In this document: positions 25,669 through 35,664 of the stretch, one piece after another
Layout of the letters: each line of letters opens with the position of its first letter
Position numbering within the stretch: position 1 is the first letter of the stretch
Source: Adhaeribacter radiodurans
GTDB lineage: Bacteria > Bacteroidota > Bacteroidia > Cytophagales > Hymenobacteraceae
Direction of reading: 5' to 3'
DNA length: 64,000 nt
Assembly (NCBI RefSeq): GCF_014075995.1
Contig: NZ_CP055153.1
Location: forward strand, 6,572,001 to 6,636,000
Made by a program: the position numbers and the translations under genes
The notes under the pieces: model-generated
What the model was told of the DNA's origin: nothing
Database searches by the model: none
What the model saw: only the letters and a program-made list of their open reading frames with translations

Positions 25669-25699
25669 AAAAAGCCTGTTCCAACCGGACAGGCTTTTT
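25669..25699. terminator. Bidirectional intrinsic terminator
   Basis: The 11-bp stems 25669-25679 and 25689-25699, with A and T runs outside, lie between the convergent isomerase and T9SS cargo genes. Confidence 0.82.
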
Positions 25700-25716
25700 T
25701 TAATTTTAACCTGATT

Positions 25717-28443
25717 TTAGCGGACTACTTCAATCCAACCTTTTATTTGTTTTCCTGTTTTGCGCAGTAAAAGGGTGTAATAGTAAGTACCTATAGTTAG
25801 GTCGGCCGCTGACCAACTATTATCATACCTATCTTTTTGCCATACAGGCTGCCCCCATCGATTGTAAATGGTTATCTGATTATCTGGGTAAAGCTCGATA
25901 TAACGAATAGTAAAAAAGTCGTTCCGTCCATCGCCGTTGGGAGTGATAATATTGGGAATTATAGGTACATGCGAAAAAGAAAGGTTTATAGGGTTCGACC
26001 AGGAAATAAAGGTGCTGTTACGGGCAATCGCTTTAATGCGGTACTGGTGCGTAAAACCAGCGGTAGAAGAAAGTTCGGCGAAAGTTAAATTACTAGGATT
26101 AACCTGAACAACCTGTTTCAAATCTGCTTCTTCATCTAATTGGCGCCAAATTTCGTATCGTTCCACTCCGTCCGGCCAACCATCGTACCCGTTCCAGGTT
26201 AGTGTAATTTTGGCCTTGTTTTCTAAAGCTTCAGCTTTTAGCTGAATAGTATGATGCGGGTTGCTGGTAATCGGTTCGTTACAACCATTAAAGCCACTAA
26301 CTTGATATTCATAGCTGCCAGCATCGGTGTTTATACCGGAATCGGTAAAAGTAAAGTTGTTGGGGTTACTAACGAAGGTCCAGGTGGCAGTTCCTAAGGG
26401 CCGCCGTTGCAAAGTAAGCGGACCTTGTAAACGATCCGCATCTGAGCTGGTCCAGGTTATTTCTACTTGCTTTTCATCGGCCAGGCTTACGCTTACATTT
26501 TGCATTACTAAAGCCGTATTATCTTTAAAAACATTCACCCGGAGTGTATCTGATACGCCAAAGCAAACCGTGTCTACGGTAGTACTTTTTTCTTGTATCC
26601 AGATTTTATGTTCGCCTAAACCTAGCCAATCAACACTCACAGAATTGGTGCCTTGTCCGGTAGTAATAAGGCCGCCTTTAATCCCCCAGGTATACACCGA
26701 ACCAGTGGTATAGATAACCGTGTATTGGTTTTTCGCGGATTGATTCAGGCAGATTAACTCCAGGCCTTGGGGTGTTTCCGGTTTTAGTTCTACATTAATG
26801 CGCACGGGTAAGATGGTGGCGATACTCGCGCAGCCAAATTCGTTTAAAACGGTTACTTTAACTTGCGCCCGGGGATTTGTTGGTCCCCAGGTTACTTTAA
26901 TGGCACCACTTCCTTGGCCGCTTACCAACTGCCCCCCCACCACCGACCATTGATAACGGTAACCGGGCTGTGTCACCACGGTATAATCTACCAGTTCTAC
27001 TCCCGGGCAAACCGATTGACTGCCTTTGATAAGCGATTTTTCCGGAACAGGAAGTACTGAAATAACAACTTCGTCCACCCTTTCGCAATTACCATCGTTT
27101 ACATATAAGATATAGTTTAAATCGAGCTTTTTAGTAATGGTATCGGCGTATTGAAAAACCGGGGTAGGAGAAGTAGGATCGCTGAGGTAATTAGTTGGTT
27201 CCCAGCGGTACGTATATTGCTGGTTATTAGTGCCACCCAGCGTAACCGACTGATTTTGGCAAACTGCCTGGTCCGGCCCGGCATTAGGTTTAAAGGAATA
27301 TTCTGCTAAAAAGTTAGCGGCAAAAGTGGGTAAATGGCCGGTAATTTCTTTAGGCAGTACCAAGGCGTTCGGGATAACTGCACAGGCTATACCTGCGCGT
27401 TCCGGATAATTTATTACGGCTAAGGCCGTGTTGTTGTCTGGTTGTGTCAGATAGATTTTGCCGTCGGGGGCCAGTTGCGAAAAGCCTAAATTAATGGAGC
27501 CAGAATAAACGAGGATTTTAGAGGCCAAAATTTCCGATGCATCCGTTGAACTAAGATCGAACTGCCACATTTTTCTGGTATTTTGATATAAATCGTTTAG
27601 GTATAGTTTTTTACCGGAAGTTGAAAATTCTGCTTCCCAGCCTCTAGCCTCCAGCCGGAAAGATTTTGCCAATTTTCCGGTTTCCGGATTAAAATCAGCA
27701 ATGCCGGTTCCTTCGTATCCAGGGTTACCATCATAGCCAAACACGATTTTATCGCCCTGAGGAGAAAACTTTAAATCACTTGAGTTGCCAATGGATACTG
27801 GCTCGGAGCGTACGGGGGTAGTTGCTATACCATCCGGGGTAATCTTATATGCCAGAAATAGATCTGTGCCAATCTCTGTTTGGACATTGGTATTAGTTTC
27901 CCCAACTAACCAGTACGTGTTATTCGCACATAGCGCAGAAACCGTAAAGGAACCGTGTAAATTAGAGTAAATAACTTTATCTTTTTCGAGTATTGCGCCC
28001 GAGCCATTGTTACCGGTAATATCTACCAGAGTGTACATTACGGCATTATTGGCTTCGGAATACTGTTCGCTGGAAACACTAATGTATCCGACGTAAAAAA
28101 TGTAAAATAGCGTTCGGGAAGTAGGTTTTCGAATAATATAAATTTCACTTTGCGAATTTATATTCCAAGAGCCATTGGAAATAAGTATATTGTTTTTATT
28201 AAAAATACCCTGCTGGTTAGCCGATAAAAGTACCTGACCAGCCGTGTTGGAATATGTATAAGTAGAGAACCCTTCTTCGGTTCCTGCGTTAATAATTTCC
28301 GGTGAACCTTGCTTAAAATCTAAACCGTAACCATTCCCCAAATACCAAATAGTTGCTTCGTTTTGCGCATAACCAGGCACCGCGAGAAGCACCAATGTAA
28401 TAAGGAGATAAACTTTTCGGGCGATAAGTTTTAGCGGTAGCAT
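25717..28443 (-). CDS. Large secreted protein with gliding-motility/T9SS type B C-terminal domain
   Basis: This protein of about 908 residues has a Sec signal peptide (KVYLLITLVLLAVPGYAQ), a propeller-like N-terminal half with repeated aromatic strands, then Ig/PKD-like domains with Cys-containing segments (GPDQAVCQNQ, SQSVCPGVELV, LELICLNQS). Fibronectin-III-like modules follow. The C-terminus is the gliding-motility-associated type B sorting domain (NIITPNGDGRNDFF...YNRWGQPVW), the signal for type IX secretion and surface attachment. The ATG at 28443 is chosen because the signal peptide starts there; a TTG at 28503 is rejected. Ligand unknown. Confidence 0.9.
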   Translation of the reverse strand: MLPLKLIARKVYLLITLVLLAVPGYAQNEATIWYLGNGYGLDFKQGSPEIINAGTEEGFSTYTYSNTAGQVLLSANQQGIFNKNNILISNGSWNINSQSEIYIIRKPTSRTLFYIFYVGYISVSSEQYSEANNAVMYTLVDITGNNGSGAILEKDKVIYSNLHGSFTVSALCANNTYWLVGETNTNVQTEIGTDLFLAYKITPDGIATTPVRSEPVSIGNSSDLKFSPQGDKIVFGYDGNPGYEGTGIADFNPETGKLAKSFRLEARGWEAEFSTSGKKLYLNDLYQNTRKMWQFDLSSTDASEILASKILVYSGSINLGFSQLAPDGKIYLTQPDNNTALAVINYPERAGIACAVIPNALVLPKEITGHLPTFAANFLAEYSFKPNAGPDQAVCQNQSVTLGGTNNQQYTYRWEPTNYLSDPTSPTPVFQYADTITKKLDLNYILYVNDGNCERVDEVVISVLPVPEKSLIKGSQSVCPGVELVDYTVVTQPGYRYQWSVVGGQLVSGQGSGAIKVTWGPTNPRAQVKVTVLNEFGCASIATILPVRINVELKPETPQGLELICLNQSAKNQYTVIYTTGSVYTWGIKGGLITTGQGTNSVSVDWLGLGEHKIWIQEKSTTVDTVCFGVSDTLRVNVFKDNTALVMQNVSVSLADEKQVEITWTSSDADRLQGPLTLQRRPLGTATWTFVSNPNNFTFTDSGINTDAGSYEYQVSGFNGCNEPITSNPHHTIQLKAEALENKAKITLTWNGYDGWPDGVERYEIWRQLDEEADLKQVVQVNPSNLTFAELSSTAGFTHQYRIKAIARNSTFISWSNPINLSFSHVPIIPNIITPNGDGRNDFFTIRYIELYPDNQITIYNRWGQPVWQKDRYDNSWSAADLTIGTYYYTLLLRKTGKQIKGWIEVVR

Positions 28444-28662
28444 TTCTTTCGGGTATTTAGAAGTAATATAGGAAAGAACTGGTATTGGCGTATCCTGCTG
28501 CAAGTTTCTTTAAGAAAAAAAATTAAGAGGACCACATTTTAAGGAAGTCAGGTGCTGACGAGAAGTAAATTTAAAATAGATTAAGTAGAAGTGTGATTGC
28601 CAAAGAATAAAGTAGGATAGAGAATTCTGGATTTTAAGTTTTTTGCTTAAACAGGGAAGAAA

Positions 28663-28700
28663 ATTAAAGCGGCCTGCTCACCAGAACAGGCCGCTTTAAT
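28663..28700. terminator. Hairpin, probable second terminator
   Basis: Perfect 14-bp stems (28663-28676, 28687-28700) around a 10-nt loop, with a moderately GC-rich core GCGGCCTG. The T tract is short, so termination is less certain than at 28812-28861. Confidence 0.5.
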
Positions 28701-28811
28701 CTATTTTCTAATTATTTACTAATTTTTTTACCAGGCAACAAAACTTGAAAAGCAAATCCTAAAGATTAATTAGTATTACCATCTCAGTAATTATAACTAG
28801 TCTATAAAATT

Positions 28812-28861
28812 AAAAACCGCTTTCCGGTAGGCTGAATGGGCCTTGCCGGAAAGCGGTTTTT
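28812..28861 (-). terminator. Intrinsic terminator of the ThuA/sugar dehydrogenase gene
   Basis: Perfect 16-bp stems (28812-28827, 28846-28861) with A/T runs at both outer ends lie 20 nt past the minus-strand stop codon. Confidence 0.85.
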
Positions 28862-28881
28862 AACTTACTTAATAAAAAGTA

Positions 28882-31800
28882 CTAGGATTCGGGAATAAAG
28901 CTAACTGTTTTCAGGTAAGCGCGCCCGCCTGGTTGCACAGGTTTTATTACTAAATACACGTCTTGTAATTGACCGTTTGTCGCGTTTTTCTGTACTGGTA
29001 CACTGGCCGTTACTTTTTGCCGGTTATCGGCAAAATCAACCGTGGTTTGCCCAATGATAGTACCATTTGCTTTGCCACTACGTAACTCCACCTGGTATTT
29101 GCCCGGTCGTCCACTGCCAAAGCCAGCTAACTCAATGCGGCTAATACCGGTTAAATCCAGTTGTTCGCCTTTAATGTAGCCTTCGGTATTGGGTAAAGTT
29201 AAGTAACGAGCACCAGCGGAGTCTTTAGGCGCAAAGCCTTTTACTTCGCGGAAATCCGACACATCCATGGTGGTATTGCGCAAGTAAATAGCCTGGGAAC
29301 CGGAAAGAGGTTGAATACCGGCGCCACCAGCATCGGTGTAGGTCGCCATTAACCGGAATACATTATTTTGCTTTTTCTCTTCGTTTATGCTAGGTACAAT
29401 CTTACCAACTGCTGGTAAACTAGGTTTGTTACTATCCGCATTAGCCAGCGATAAAATAAAGGTAACAATTTGTCGTACGTCGCCTTCTTTCATGGTTAAG
29501 TGAGCTGGCATTACGTTTTCGCCCCAAACACCGCCGCCACCTTTGATAATTTTACCAATCAGGTAATCATGTGCGCGGGTATCTTTCTGGTACCGCTTGG
29601 CTACATCGGTGAAAGCTGGCCCAATAGATTTTTCAGTAATACTGTGGCAAGCTTTACAATCGGAGTTCATCATCAGGTTTTTGCCCAAAATAGCTTCTGA
29701 AATTACCTGGTGACCAGTAGAAGCCGCCGCCATGTCGCGACCTTGAATATAATCAGTAGAAACAAACAAGTTTTTCGGGTCTACTTTCGCTCCTTCATCT
29801 ACTACCTTTACCGAATAATTAACCGGTTTATTAGGGAAGTAGAAAGATTTATTGCCCTGAATGGCGATGTTTACTACGGGTTGTTCATTACCAGCATAAA
29901 CTGTTACCACGTTGCTGCTGCTGAAAGCTTTCTTGTCGTCCAGTACTTGTACCTGCACTTTATAATCACCGGCTTTATTCAGGGTGTATTTCAGGCTAGG
30001 CTCTTTAGTTTCTTTTTTAATATCGCCAATACTCCACACGTAAGTTAAATTATCTTTTTCCGGATCGGTAGCTTTTACGCTGGCAGTAAAGGTAAATGGC
30101 AAGTTACCGTTCAGGTTGTCGATGTCTAAAGTAGATACTTTGGGCGGACGGTTACCAGCTAAGTAATCTACGCGCGAGATACCAGCATCGGGGTTTTTCG
30201 AGAACCAGCCTTTACCGTATTCCAATAAGTAAAGCCGGCCATCCGGACCTACTTCCATATCAATAACCGCCGCTAATTTGGCGTTTTGCATAAAGGGCTC
30301 CATTTTATCGTAGTTATTATCCTTATTTAAGGTTACTACTTTTATCCAGTCGCGGATCCATTCGTAAATAAAGAGCTTGCCGTTATAATAATCGGGGTAA
30401 CGGGTTTCTTTCGGATACATATCGGAGTAATAAACCGGACCTGCCATGGCATTACGGCCACCAGTGCCTACCTGCGGGAATTCTGGCGATTCAGCGTATG
30501 GATACCAGATAAAGGCTGGCATAGCTGGAGGTAATTCAGTTAAACCTGTATTGTTGCGGGAGTTATTAATCGGCTTGGCCGGATTGAAAAGTTCACCACT
30601 TTTACCAGTAGCGTAATCAAAAGCCCGGTAAGGGTAATTATTACCGATAAATAATGGCCAGCCAAAGAACCCGGCTTTTTTGGCCTGGTTTACTTCGTCG
30701 TACCCGCGTGGTCCGCGGGTAGCCATACTGTCTTCGCGGGCATCGGGTCCTACTTCGCCCCAGTACAAAATGCTATTCTTCTGATCGACGGAAATACGAT
30801 ACGGGTTACGATGACCCATGGTGTAAATTTCCGGGCGGGTTTTAGCTGTACCTTTCGGGAATAAGTTACCTTCCGGAATTTCGTAAGTACCATCAGGTTT
30901 TACGCGGATGCGCAGAATTTTACCGCGTAAATCGTTGGTATTGCCCGAAGACCGGCGAACATCGTATTGAATATGACCAGGAATATCGTTTAAAGGAGCA
31001 AAGCCCGAGCTTACGTAACGGGCATTAGGTTCGTTAAAAGGGGTAGAATTATCGCCGGTAGAAAGATACAACAACTTATCAGGGCCAAACGCAATAGAAC
31101 CACCAGTATGGCAGCAAATTTCACGTTGTGAATAAAGCTGCAGAATCATTTTTTCTGATTTACGATCCAAAGAATCGCCCCGGAAAGTAAACCGGGATAA
31201 ACGGTTTACTGAGGTATCGGCGGGACTGTAATAGAGATAAACGTAATTATTGGTTTTAAAATCCGGATCGGCCGCTAAACCTAGTATTCCTTCTTCGGCA
31301 TTAACGCCTTTGGTATTCGTCCGAAAGTACACGTTTAGCGCGCCTACTTGTTTTACTTTTTGCTCTTTCTGGCTGTACAGCATGAGTTCGCCGCGGCGTT
31401 GCGCTACTAAAACATCCAGGTTAGGCAATATGGCCATTTCGGTAGGCTCGTTGAAGTTGCCCTGATCCAGTAAGGTTTTTACGAAACGATCATCTTCCGG
31501 TACGTTTTGAGTTTTAGCTTTGGCATAATCTAAAGGTTCGTTCTTCCCAATAGCATAACGAAGTCCTCCTAAAACGTGCTTCAGGTATTGTGGATCCGTA
31601 TACGATTCATCGGTATGGCCTAAACCGGTATAAAATGCGCGCCCGCCATCGTACTCGTGGTACCAGGCTATCGGATGGTTTTTGCCATTTTTGCCGCCTT
31701 CGTAGGTGCTTTCATCCAGGTTCATTAACACCTTAATGTCCGGGTTTATTTTTTTGTAGCTGTACCATTCGTCCCAGCGCTTCCATTTTTTAGGAAGATG

Positions 31801-32280
31801 TTTAGTAGCACCATTCTTGCGGTCAATCACCTGTACAACCGCATTCTGTTGCTTCGGATGGTTCAGAAAGTAAGCACCTACCAGTCGGCCGTACCAGCCC
31901 CAATCGTATTCGGTGTCGGCAGCAGCGTGAATTCCCATAAAACCACCACCTGCCTGGATATACCGTTCAAAAGCTGCTTCTTGGTAATTGTTTAACACAT
32001 TACCAGTAGTGCTTAAGAAAACCACGGCGGCATATTGCTTTAAATTAGAGTCGTTAAAAGCAGTTGAATCGGTAGTGGTATCCGCGTCCATATCGTTTTC
32101 GCGGGCTAATTGAAGGAGAGCAAGCTGGCCTTTGGCAATAGAGGCATGGTGATAACCAGCGGTTTTACTAAAAATTAAGATTTTCGGCTTTACTACTAAT
32201 TTGCTGAAAGTAAATAATGCCAGAATCAAAATGGCAAAAGTACTTCCGGCTACAAGCCGCCAGGTATTTTTAATTTTCAT
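28882..32280 (-). CDS. Secreted ThuA-PQQ-like sugar dehydrogenase-PKD-cytochrome c-CBM multidomain protein
   Basis: This 1132-residue protein has an N-terminal membrane/signal helix (AGSTFAILILALFTF). A ThuA-like domain follows (about 30-245: LIFSKTAGYHHASIA, GGGFMGIHAAADTEYDWGW). Next come a sugar/sorbosone dehydrogenase propeller (about 260-720), a PKD domain (about 730-830), a cytochrome c domain with CKACH, and a C-terminal CBM6-like beta domain. Together these would oxidise a glycoside to a keto-sugar in the periplasm and carry the electrons away. ThuA-type proteins are linked to 3-keto-glycoside chemistry. It is divergent from a DUF1080 gene, a common companion. The PQQ requirement is inferred from fold resemblance only. 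Confidence 0.87.
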   Translation of the reverse strand: MKIKNTWRLVAGSTFAILILALFTFSKLVVKPKILIFSKTAGYHHASIAKGQLALLQLARENDMDADTTTDSTAFNDSNLKQYAAVVFLSTTGNVLNNYQEAAFERYIQAGGGFMGIHAAADTEYDWGWYGRLVGAYFLNHPKQQNAVVQVIDRKNGATKHLPKKWKRWDEWYSYKKINPDIKVLMNLDESTYEGGKNGKNHPIAWYHEYDGGRAFYTGLGHTDESYTDPQYLKHVLGGLRYAIGKNEPLDYAKAKTQNVPEDDRFVKTLLDQGNFNEPTEMAILPNLDVLVAQRRGELMLYSQKEQKVKQVGALNVYFRTNTKGVNAEEGILGLAADPDFKTNNYVYLYYSPADTSVNRLSRFTFRGDSLDRKSEKMILQLYSQREICCHTGGSIAFGPDKLLYLSTGDNSTPFNEPNARYVSSGFAPLNDIPGHIQYDVRRSSGNTNDLRGKILRIRVKPDGTYEIPEGNLFPKGTAKTRPEIYTMGHRNPYRISVDQKNSILYWGEVGPDAREDSMATRGPRGYDEVNQAKKAGFFGWPLFIGNNYPYRAFDYATGKSGELFNPAKPINNSRNNTGLTELPPAMPAFIWYPYAESPEFPQVGTGGRNAMAGPVYYSDMYPKETRYPDYYNGKLFIYEWIRDWIKVVTLNKDNNYDKMEPFMQNAKLAAVIDMEVGPDGRLYLLEYGKGWFSKNPDAGISRVDYLAGNRPPKVSTLDIDNLNGNLPFTFTASVKATDPEKDNLTYVWSIGDIKKETKEPSLKYTLNKAGDYKVQVQVLDDKKAFSSSNVVTVYAGNEQPVVNIAIQGNKSFYFPNKPVNYSVKVVDEGAKVDPKNLFVSTDYIQGRDMAAASTGHQVISEAILGKNLMMNSDCKACHSITEKSIGPAFTDVAKRYQKDTRAHDYLIGKIIKGGGGVWGENVMPAHLTMKEGDVRQIVTFILSLANADSNKPSLPAVGKIVPSINEEKKQNNVFRLMATYTDAGGAGIQPLSGSQAIYLRNTTMDVSDFREVKGFAPKDSAGARYLTLPNTEGYIKGEQLDLTGISRIELAGFGSGRPGKYQVELRSGKANGTIIGQTTVDFADNRQKVTASVPVQKNATNGQLQDVYLVIKPVQPGGRAYLKTVSFIPES

Positions 32281-32752
32281 TACTTTTTTTATTAATCTAT
32301 TTAGTATTTGTTTGTTTTTACGTGTTCTTACGGTTTGTTACAGGAGACAACAGGGTGTTAGGTCATACTACTATTTACGAAACTAAATTTTCGTCTAAGT
32401 TAACTCATTTCAGAATAATTATAAAAACTGATTTTATTTACCTAAGGTTATCTCTTTCTTTTCCCGAATTTACTTTCTATAACGCGTAAACCTACTCTTA
32501 TAAGGTGTTTTGCTCAAAATGTTAGTTTAAAGCAGATAGGTGGAATTTTTGAGGGCGGAATTCTTTAAATAAAACTCAATGTTTAACGGGTTTTAGTTTA
32601 AATGATTTACTTAATTAAGCATAATATTGTATAATTTACAAAATAAATAAAATTCAATCTTTAATGATAAAAAATATTGCGCCGATTAGTTTTAAATTAT
32701 TTATTTTTAGACAAATTTCAGTTTACCACATCATACTTTAAACAAAGCTTTA
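32281..32752. other. Divergent AT-rich promoter region
   Basis: This 472-nt gap separates two divergent genes of the sugar-oxidation group, so shared regulation is possible. It is AT-rich and holds no ORF; I could not identify a convincing -33/-7 pair or an operator palindrome by eye. Confidence 0.45.
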
Positions 32753-33499
32753 ATGAAGATTAGTCTAAAAAAAGTAAAACTGTTAGCCTTATTTGCTTTA
32801 GCCGTTTCTGCCTCGTATGCGGGTACCCTAAAGGTCCGGCAAACTACTGGGAAAAGCGATAATACGTTAACTGCCGCAGAAAAGAAAGCAGGTTACACTT
32901 TGCTTTTCGATGGAAAAACCATTAATCAGTTTCGCGGTTTTCGCAAAGAAAATGTGCCAGCCAGCTGGGGCGTAGAAGACGGTGCTATTACGTTAGTAGG
33001 GAAAGGAGCGGGCGATCTGATTACTAAAAACCAATACGAAAATTACGAACTGTTGCTCGACTGGAAAATCTCGGAAGGCGGTAACAGTGGTATTATATAT
33101 AATGTGTCCGAAGATCCGCAGTACGAGGCTACTTACCATACCGGCCCGGAAATGCAGGTACTCGATAATGATAAACACCCCGATGCGAAACAAGGTAAAA
33201 ATGGTAACCGCCAGGCCGGCGCTAATTACGACATGATTCCTCTGTCGGCGCCAGCTGTAAAGCCAGTTGGCCAATGGAACCACGTTAAGTTAGTAGTAAA
33301 TAAAGGCCATGTAGAGCATTGGTTAAACGGCAAAAAAGTAGTAGAATACCAATTAGGCAGCCCTGAGTGGCAAGCTTTAGTAAAAGAAAGCAAGTTTGCT
33401 TCTATGCCAGGATACGGTAAAATTAAGAAAGGCCATATAGCCTTACAGGATCACGGCGATAAAGTTTGGTATAAAAATATCAAAATCCGTCAGCTATAG
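32753..33499 (+). CDS. DUF1080 (3-keto-disaccharide hydrolase family) secreted protein
   Basis: This 248-residue protein has a signal peptide (LLALFALAVSASYAG), then the concanavalin-like DUF1080 domain with YTLLFDGKTINQFRGF, the ISEGGNSGIIYNV strand, the EMQVLDNDKHPDA strand and C-terminal GHIALQDHGDKVWYKNIKI. Family members hydrolyse 3-keto-glycosides. It sits opposite the ThuA/dehydrogenase protein and 92 nt ahead of an MFS permease, so the three may act in sequence: oxidise, cleave, import. The family is certain; the exact substrate is inferred. Confidence 0.93.
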   Translation: MKISLKKVKLLALFALAVSASYAGTLKVRQTTGKSDNTLTAAEKKAGYTLLFDGKTINQFRGFRKENVPASWGVEDGAITLVGKGAGDLITKNQYENYELLLDWKISEGGNSGIIYNVSEDPQYEATYHTGPEMQVLDNDKHPDAKQGKNGNRQAGANYDMIPLSAPAVKPVGQWNHVKLVVNKGHVEHWLNGKKVVEYQLGSPEWQALVKESKFASMPGYGKIKKGHIALQDHGDKVWYKNIKIRQL

Positions 33500-33591
33500 T
33501 AAGCTGCCAGGATTATAGTACGCAATCAATGAGATGATACTTTAATCTATCATAACTCTTCCACATTAAAAAACTCTAAACTTAAATCATA

Positions 33592-34830
33592 ATGAACGAC
33601 AACATTAACAAAAATGCATTGTTTTATGGGAGTTGCTTTGCCCTTATTACTACTGGATTATCTTATTCAATCAGGGCCGGTATTCTAACTCAACTTCAGG
33701 CGGATTTTAATCTTACCGAAACCCAATTAGGACTTATTAATTCTATGTGGTTTTTTGGTTTCCCTATTTCCATGGTAATAGGTGGGTTAGTTTATCATTC
33801 GTTAGGGCCCAAAAACATCATGAGGATAGCTTTTGTGGCGCACACATTGGGAGTGTTGCTTACCGTTTTTGCTACGGGTTATGTGAGTTTACTTATCTCC
33901 ATGTTGTGTATAGGTTTAGGTACGGGCTGTACAGAAGCAGCTTGTAATCCAATGATTGCCGACATGTATTCCGGGGTAACCATGAACAAAATGTTAAACA
34001 GGTTTCACATGTGGTTTCCAGGTGGGATTATTATGGGTTCACTAATTTCCAAGTTTATGAGCGATGCCGGTTTAGGCTGGCAGGCCCAAATGGGAGTAAT
34101 TATGATACCAGCTATTGCTTATTTTATTTTGTTCTTAGGAAAAACTTTCCCTAAGCCTCATGTAGAAGTGGCTACTTCACTTGGTCAGAATATAAAAGCT
34201 ATGCTTAGCCCGTTATACATCTTCTTGATTGTATGTATGGCTCTTACTGCTATATCTGAATTTGGACCTGGCCAATGGGTAGGAATTATATTGGGCAGTA
34301 GTGGTGCCGACCCAATGTTAATTTTAGCTTTAACTGCGGGATTAGTAACAATAGGCAGATTTTTCGCCGGTCCAGTGGTAGCAACTCTTGGTCAAACGGG
34401 AGTATTACTGTTTGGCGCCATCTTTACCGCTATTGGTATTTATATGTTTAGTACTGTAACGGGTTCTATGGCGTATGTGGCAGCTGTTATTTATGCTTTG
34501 GGTTATTGTTATTTCTGGCCAGTAATGGTAGGGGCTGTAGCCCAAAGAGTTCCATTAAGCAGTGCGCTTGGTATGTCCATCATCGGGGCTGTAGGAATGT
34601 TTTCTTCTGGTATTTTTCAGCCAATTATTGGTGGCTGGATCGAAGGTTCCAATGCAGCATATACCGCTCAGGGACTTACCGGAAGTGCTTTAGAATTAGC
34701 TACTGGTCAGGCTACCTTGCTTAAAATGCTTTCTTTTCCGGCTATTTTAATTGTGCTGTTTACCATTTTGTTTTTCTGGCAAAGAAATTCCAAAAAAACC
34801 AAAGAAATGCAAATGGCTGGTCATTATTAA
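33592..34830 (+). CDS. MFS transporter
   Basis: The 412-residue protein has 12 predicted transmembrane helices with a cytoplasmic loop after helix 6 (KTFPKPHVEVATS). The motif-A region after helix 2 (GGLVYHSLGPKNIMR) and the conserved RFHMWFPGGIIMGSL fit the sugar-type MFS. It starts 92 nt after the DUF1080 gene and is likely co-transcribed, so it may import a sugar released in the periplasm. Substrate unknown. Confidence 0.9.
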   Translation: MNDNINKNALFYGSCFALITTGLSYSIRAGILTQLQADFNLTETQLGLINSMWFFGFPISMVIGGLVYHSLGPKNIMRIAFVAHTLGVLLTVFATGYVSLLISMLCIGLGTGCTEAACNPMIADMYSGVTMNKMLNRFHMWFPGGIIMGSLISKFMSDAGLGWQAQMGVIMIPAIAYFILFLGKTFPKPHVEVATSLGQNIKAMLSPLYIFLIVCMALTAISEFGPGQWVGIILGSSGADPMLILALTAGLVTIGRFFAGPVVATLGQTGVLLFGAIFTAIGIYMFSTVTGSMAYVAAVIYALGYCYFWPVMVGAVAQRVPLSSALGMSIIGAVGMFSSGIFQPIIGGWIEGSNAAYTAQGLTGSALELATGQATLLKMLSFPAILIVLFTILFFWQRNSKKTKEMQMAGHY

Positions 34831-35149
34831 TTTTAAAAAGATCAGTAACAAATGTGATCTTAATATTAAAAAAGAAAAGGCTGCTGGAACACTGGCAGCC
34901 TTTTCTTTTTAATTGCAGAAAATATCGAAGCCATTGAGGTAAAGCGGATCAATACATCCTCGGAGAGATATCTTGTTTTGTTTTTATAATAAAATACAAG
35001 AAAGTGTATTACTTTATACCTTGAGTAGATAATAAATTTAAAAATTAGAGGCTTGTTATTAAAAATCAAGTAAGACGATGATGTAAATCAGCTTTAGTTA
35101 CCATAACATTAAATATATTTAACGTTAAAATAGAAAACATTCTTTCATT
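34831..35149. other. Intergenic region with terminator
   Basis: This 319-nt gap holds the terminator at 34869-34910; the rest is AT-rich and presumably carries the promoter of the TMEM220-like gene. A minus-strand 67-codon ORF in it has no support. Confidence 0.5.
34869..34910. terminator. Intrinsic terminator after the MFS gene
   Basis: Perfect 16-bp stems (34869-34884, 34895-34910) with a 10-nt loop and a T run on the right. Confidence 0.85.
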
Positions 35150-35515
35150 ATGAGTCCTTTAAGAATTTTTTGTGTAGTAATGGCCCTAGCCTTCTTGTAT
35201 GCTACAGCCGTGCAGTATAACGATCCGGATCCTTATTATTGGATGCCCATTTATCTTATTCCGGCGGTTATATCCCTATTAATTTTCTTTGGGCGCGGCA
35301 ACAGCCTGAAACCAGTACTTTTAATTTTAGCCTTAATTTATCTGGCGGGAACGTATTATATGTGGCCTGCCCATTGGGAAGGGGTTGCTTTGCAACATGG
35401 CATGAAAACCATAAACATTGAAGAAGGCCGCGAATCGTTGGGCCTTGCAATTGCTGGTTTTACTTTGGTAGTTTACTTTTTGGCCTTAAACCGGCACAAG
35501 CACATTATTACTTAA
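35150..35515 (+). CDS. TMEM220-like membrane protein
   Basis: The 121-residue protein has four hydrophobic helices and the TMEM220-family pattern: an early AVQYNDPDPYYWMPIY motif, a middle loop, and a C-terminal GRESLGLAIAGFTLVVYF. It has no signal peptide. The family occurs in many Bacteroidota and in animals, with no known reaction. It is a single gene with a terminator on each side. Confidence 0.85.
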   Translation: MSPLRIFCVVMALAFLYATAVQYNDPDPYYWMPIYLIPAVISLLIFFGRGNSLKPVLLILALIYLAGTYYMWPAHWEGVALQHGMKTINIEEGRESLGLAIAGFTLVVYFLALNRHKHIIT

Positions 35516-35531
35516 CTCTTTCTGTAATTTA

Positions 35532-35575
35532 AATCAATAAAAAAAGCCGGTAACCACCGGCTTTTTTTATTGATT
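35532..35575. terminator. Intrinsic terminator after the TMEM220-like gene
   Basis: Perfect 19-bp stems (35532-35550, 35557-35575) around a 6-nt loop, with a GCCGG core and long A/T runs. Confidence 0.88.
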
Positions 35576-35664
35576 AACCAGTAGCTATATTGGGTAGCTT
35601 AAGCAACATCTTTATTATTATTTATGCGTACTCGTAGGCAAAACATTTTCAATCGTATTTTCAT

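Larger units (their letters stand above)
28444..28881. other. Intergenic region with two consecutive strong hairpins
   Basis: This 438-nt gap lies between two minus-strand genes. It holds the two hairpins listed separately and no ORF. Its right part (28812-28861) is the likely terminator of the upstream minus-strand gene, and the left part must hold the promoter of the T9SS cargo gene. Confidence 0.55.

Noticed and set aside
34866-35069. 67-codon minus-strand ORF after the MFS gene
   Set aside because: It spans a terminator hairpin and is made of AT-rich filler.
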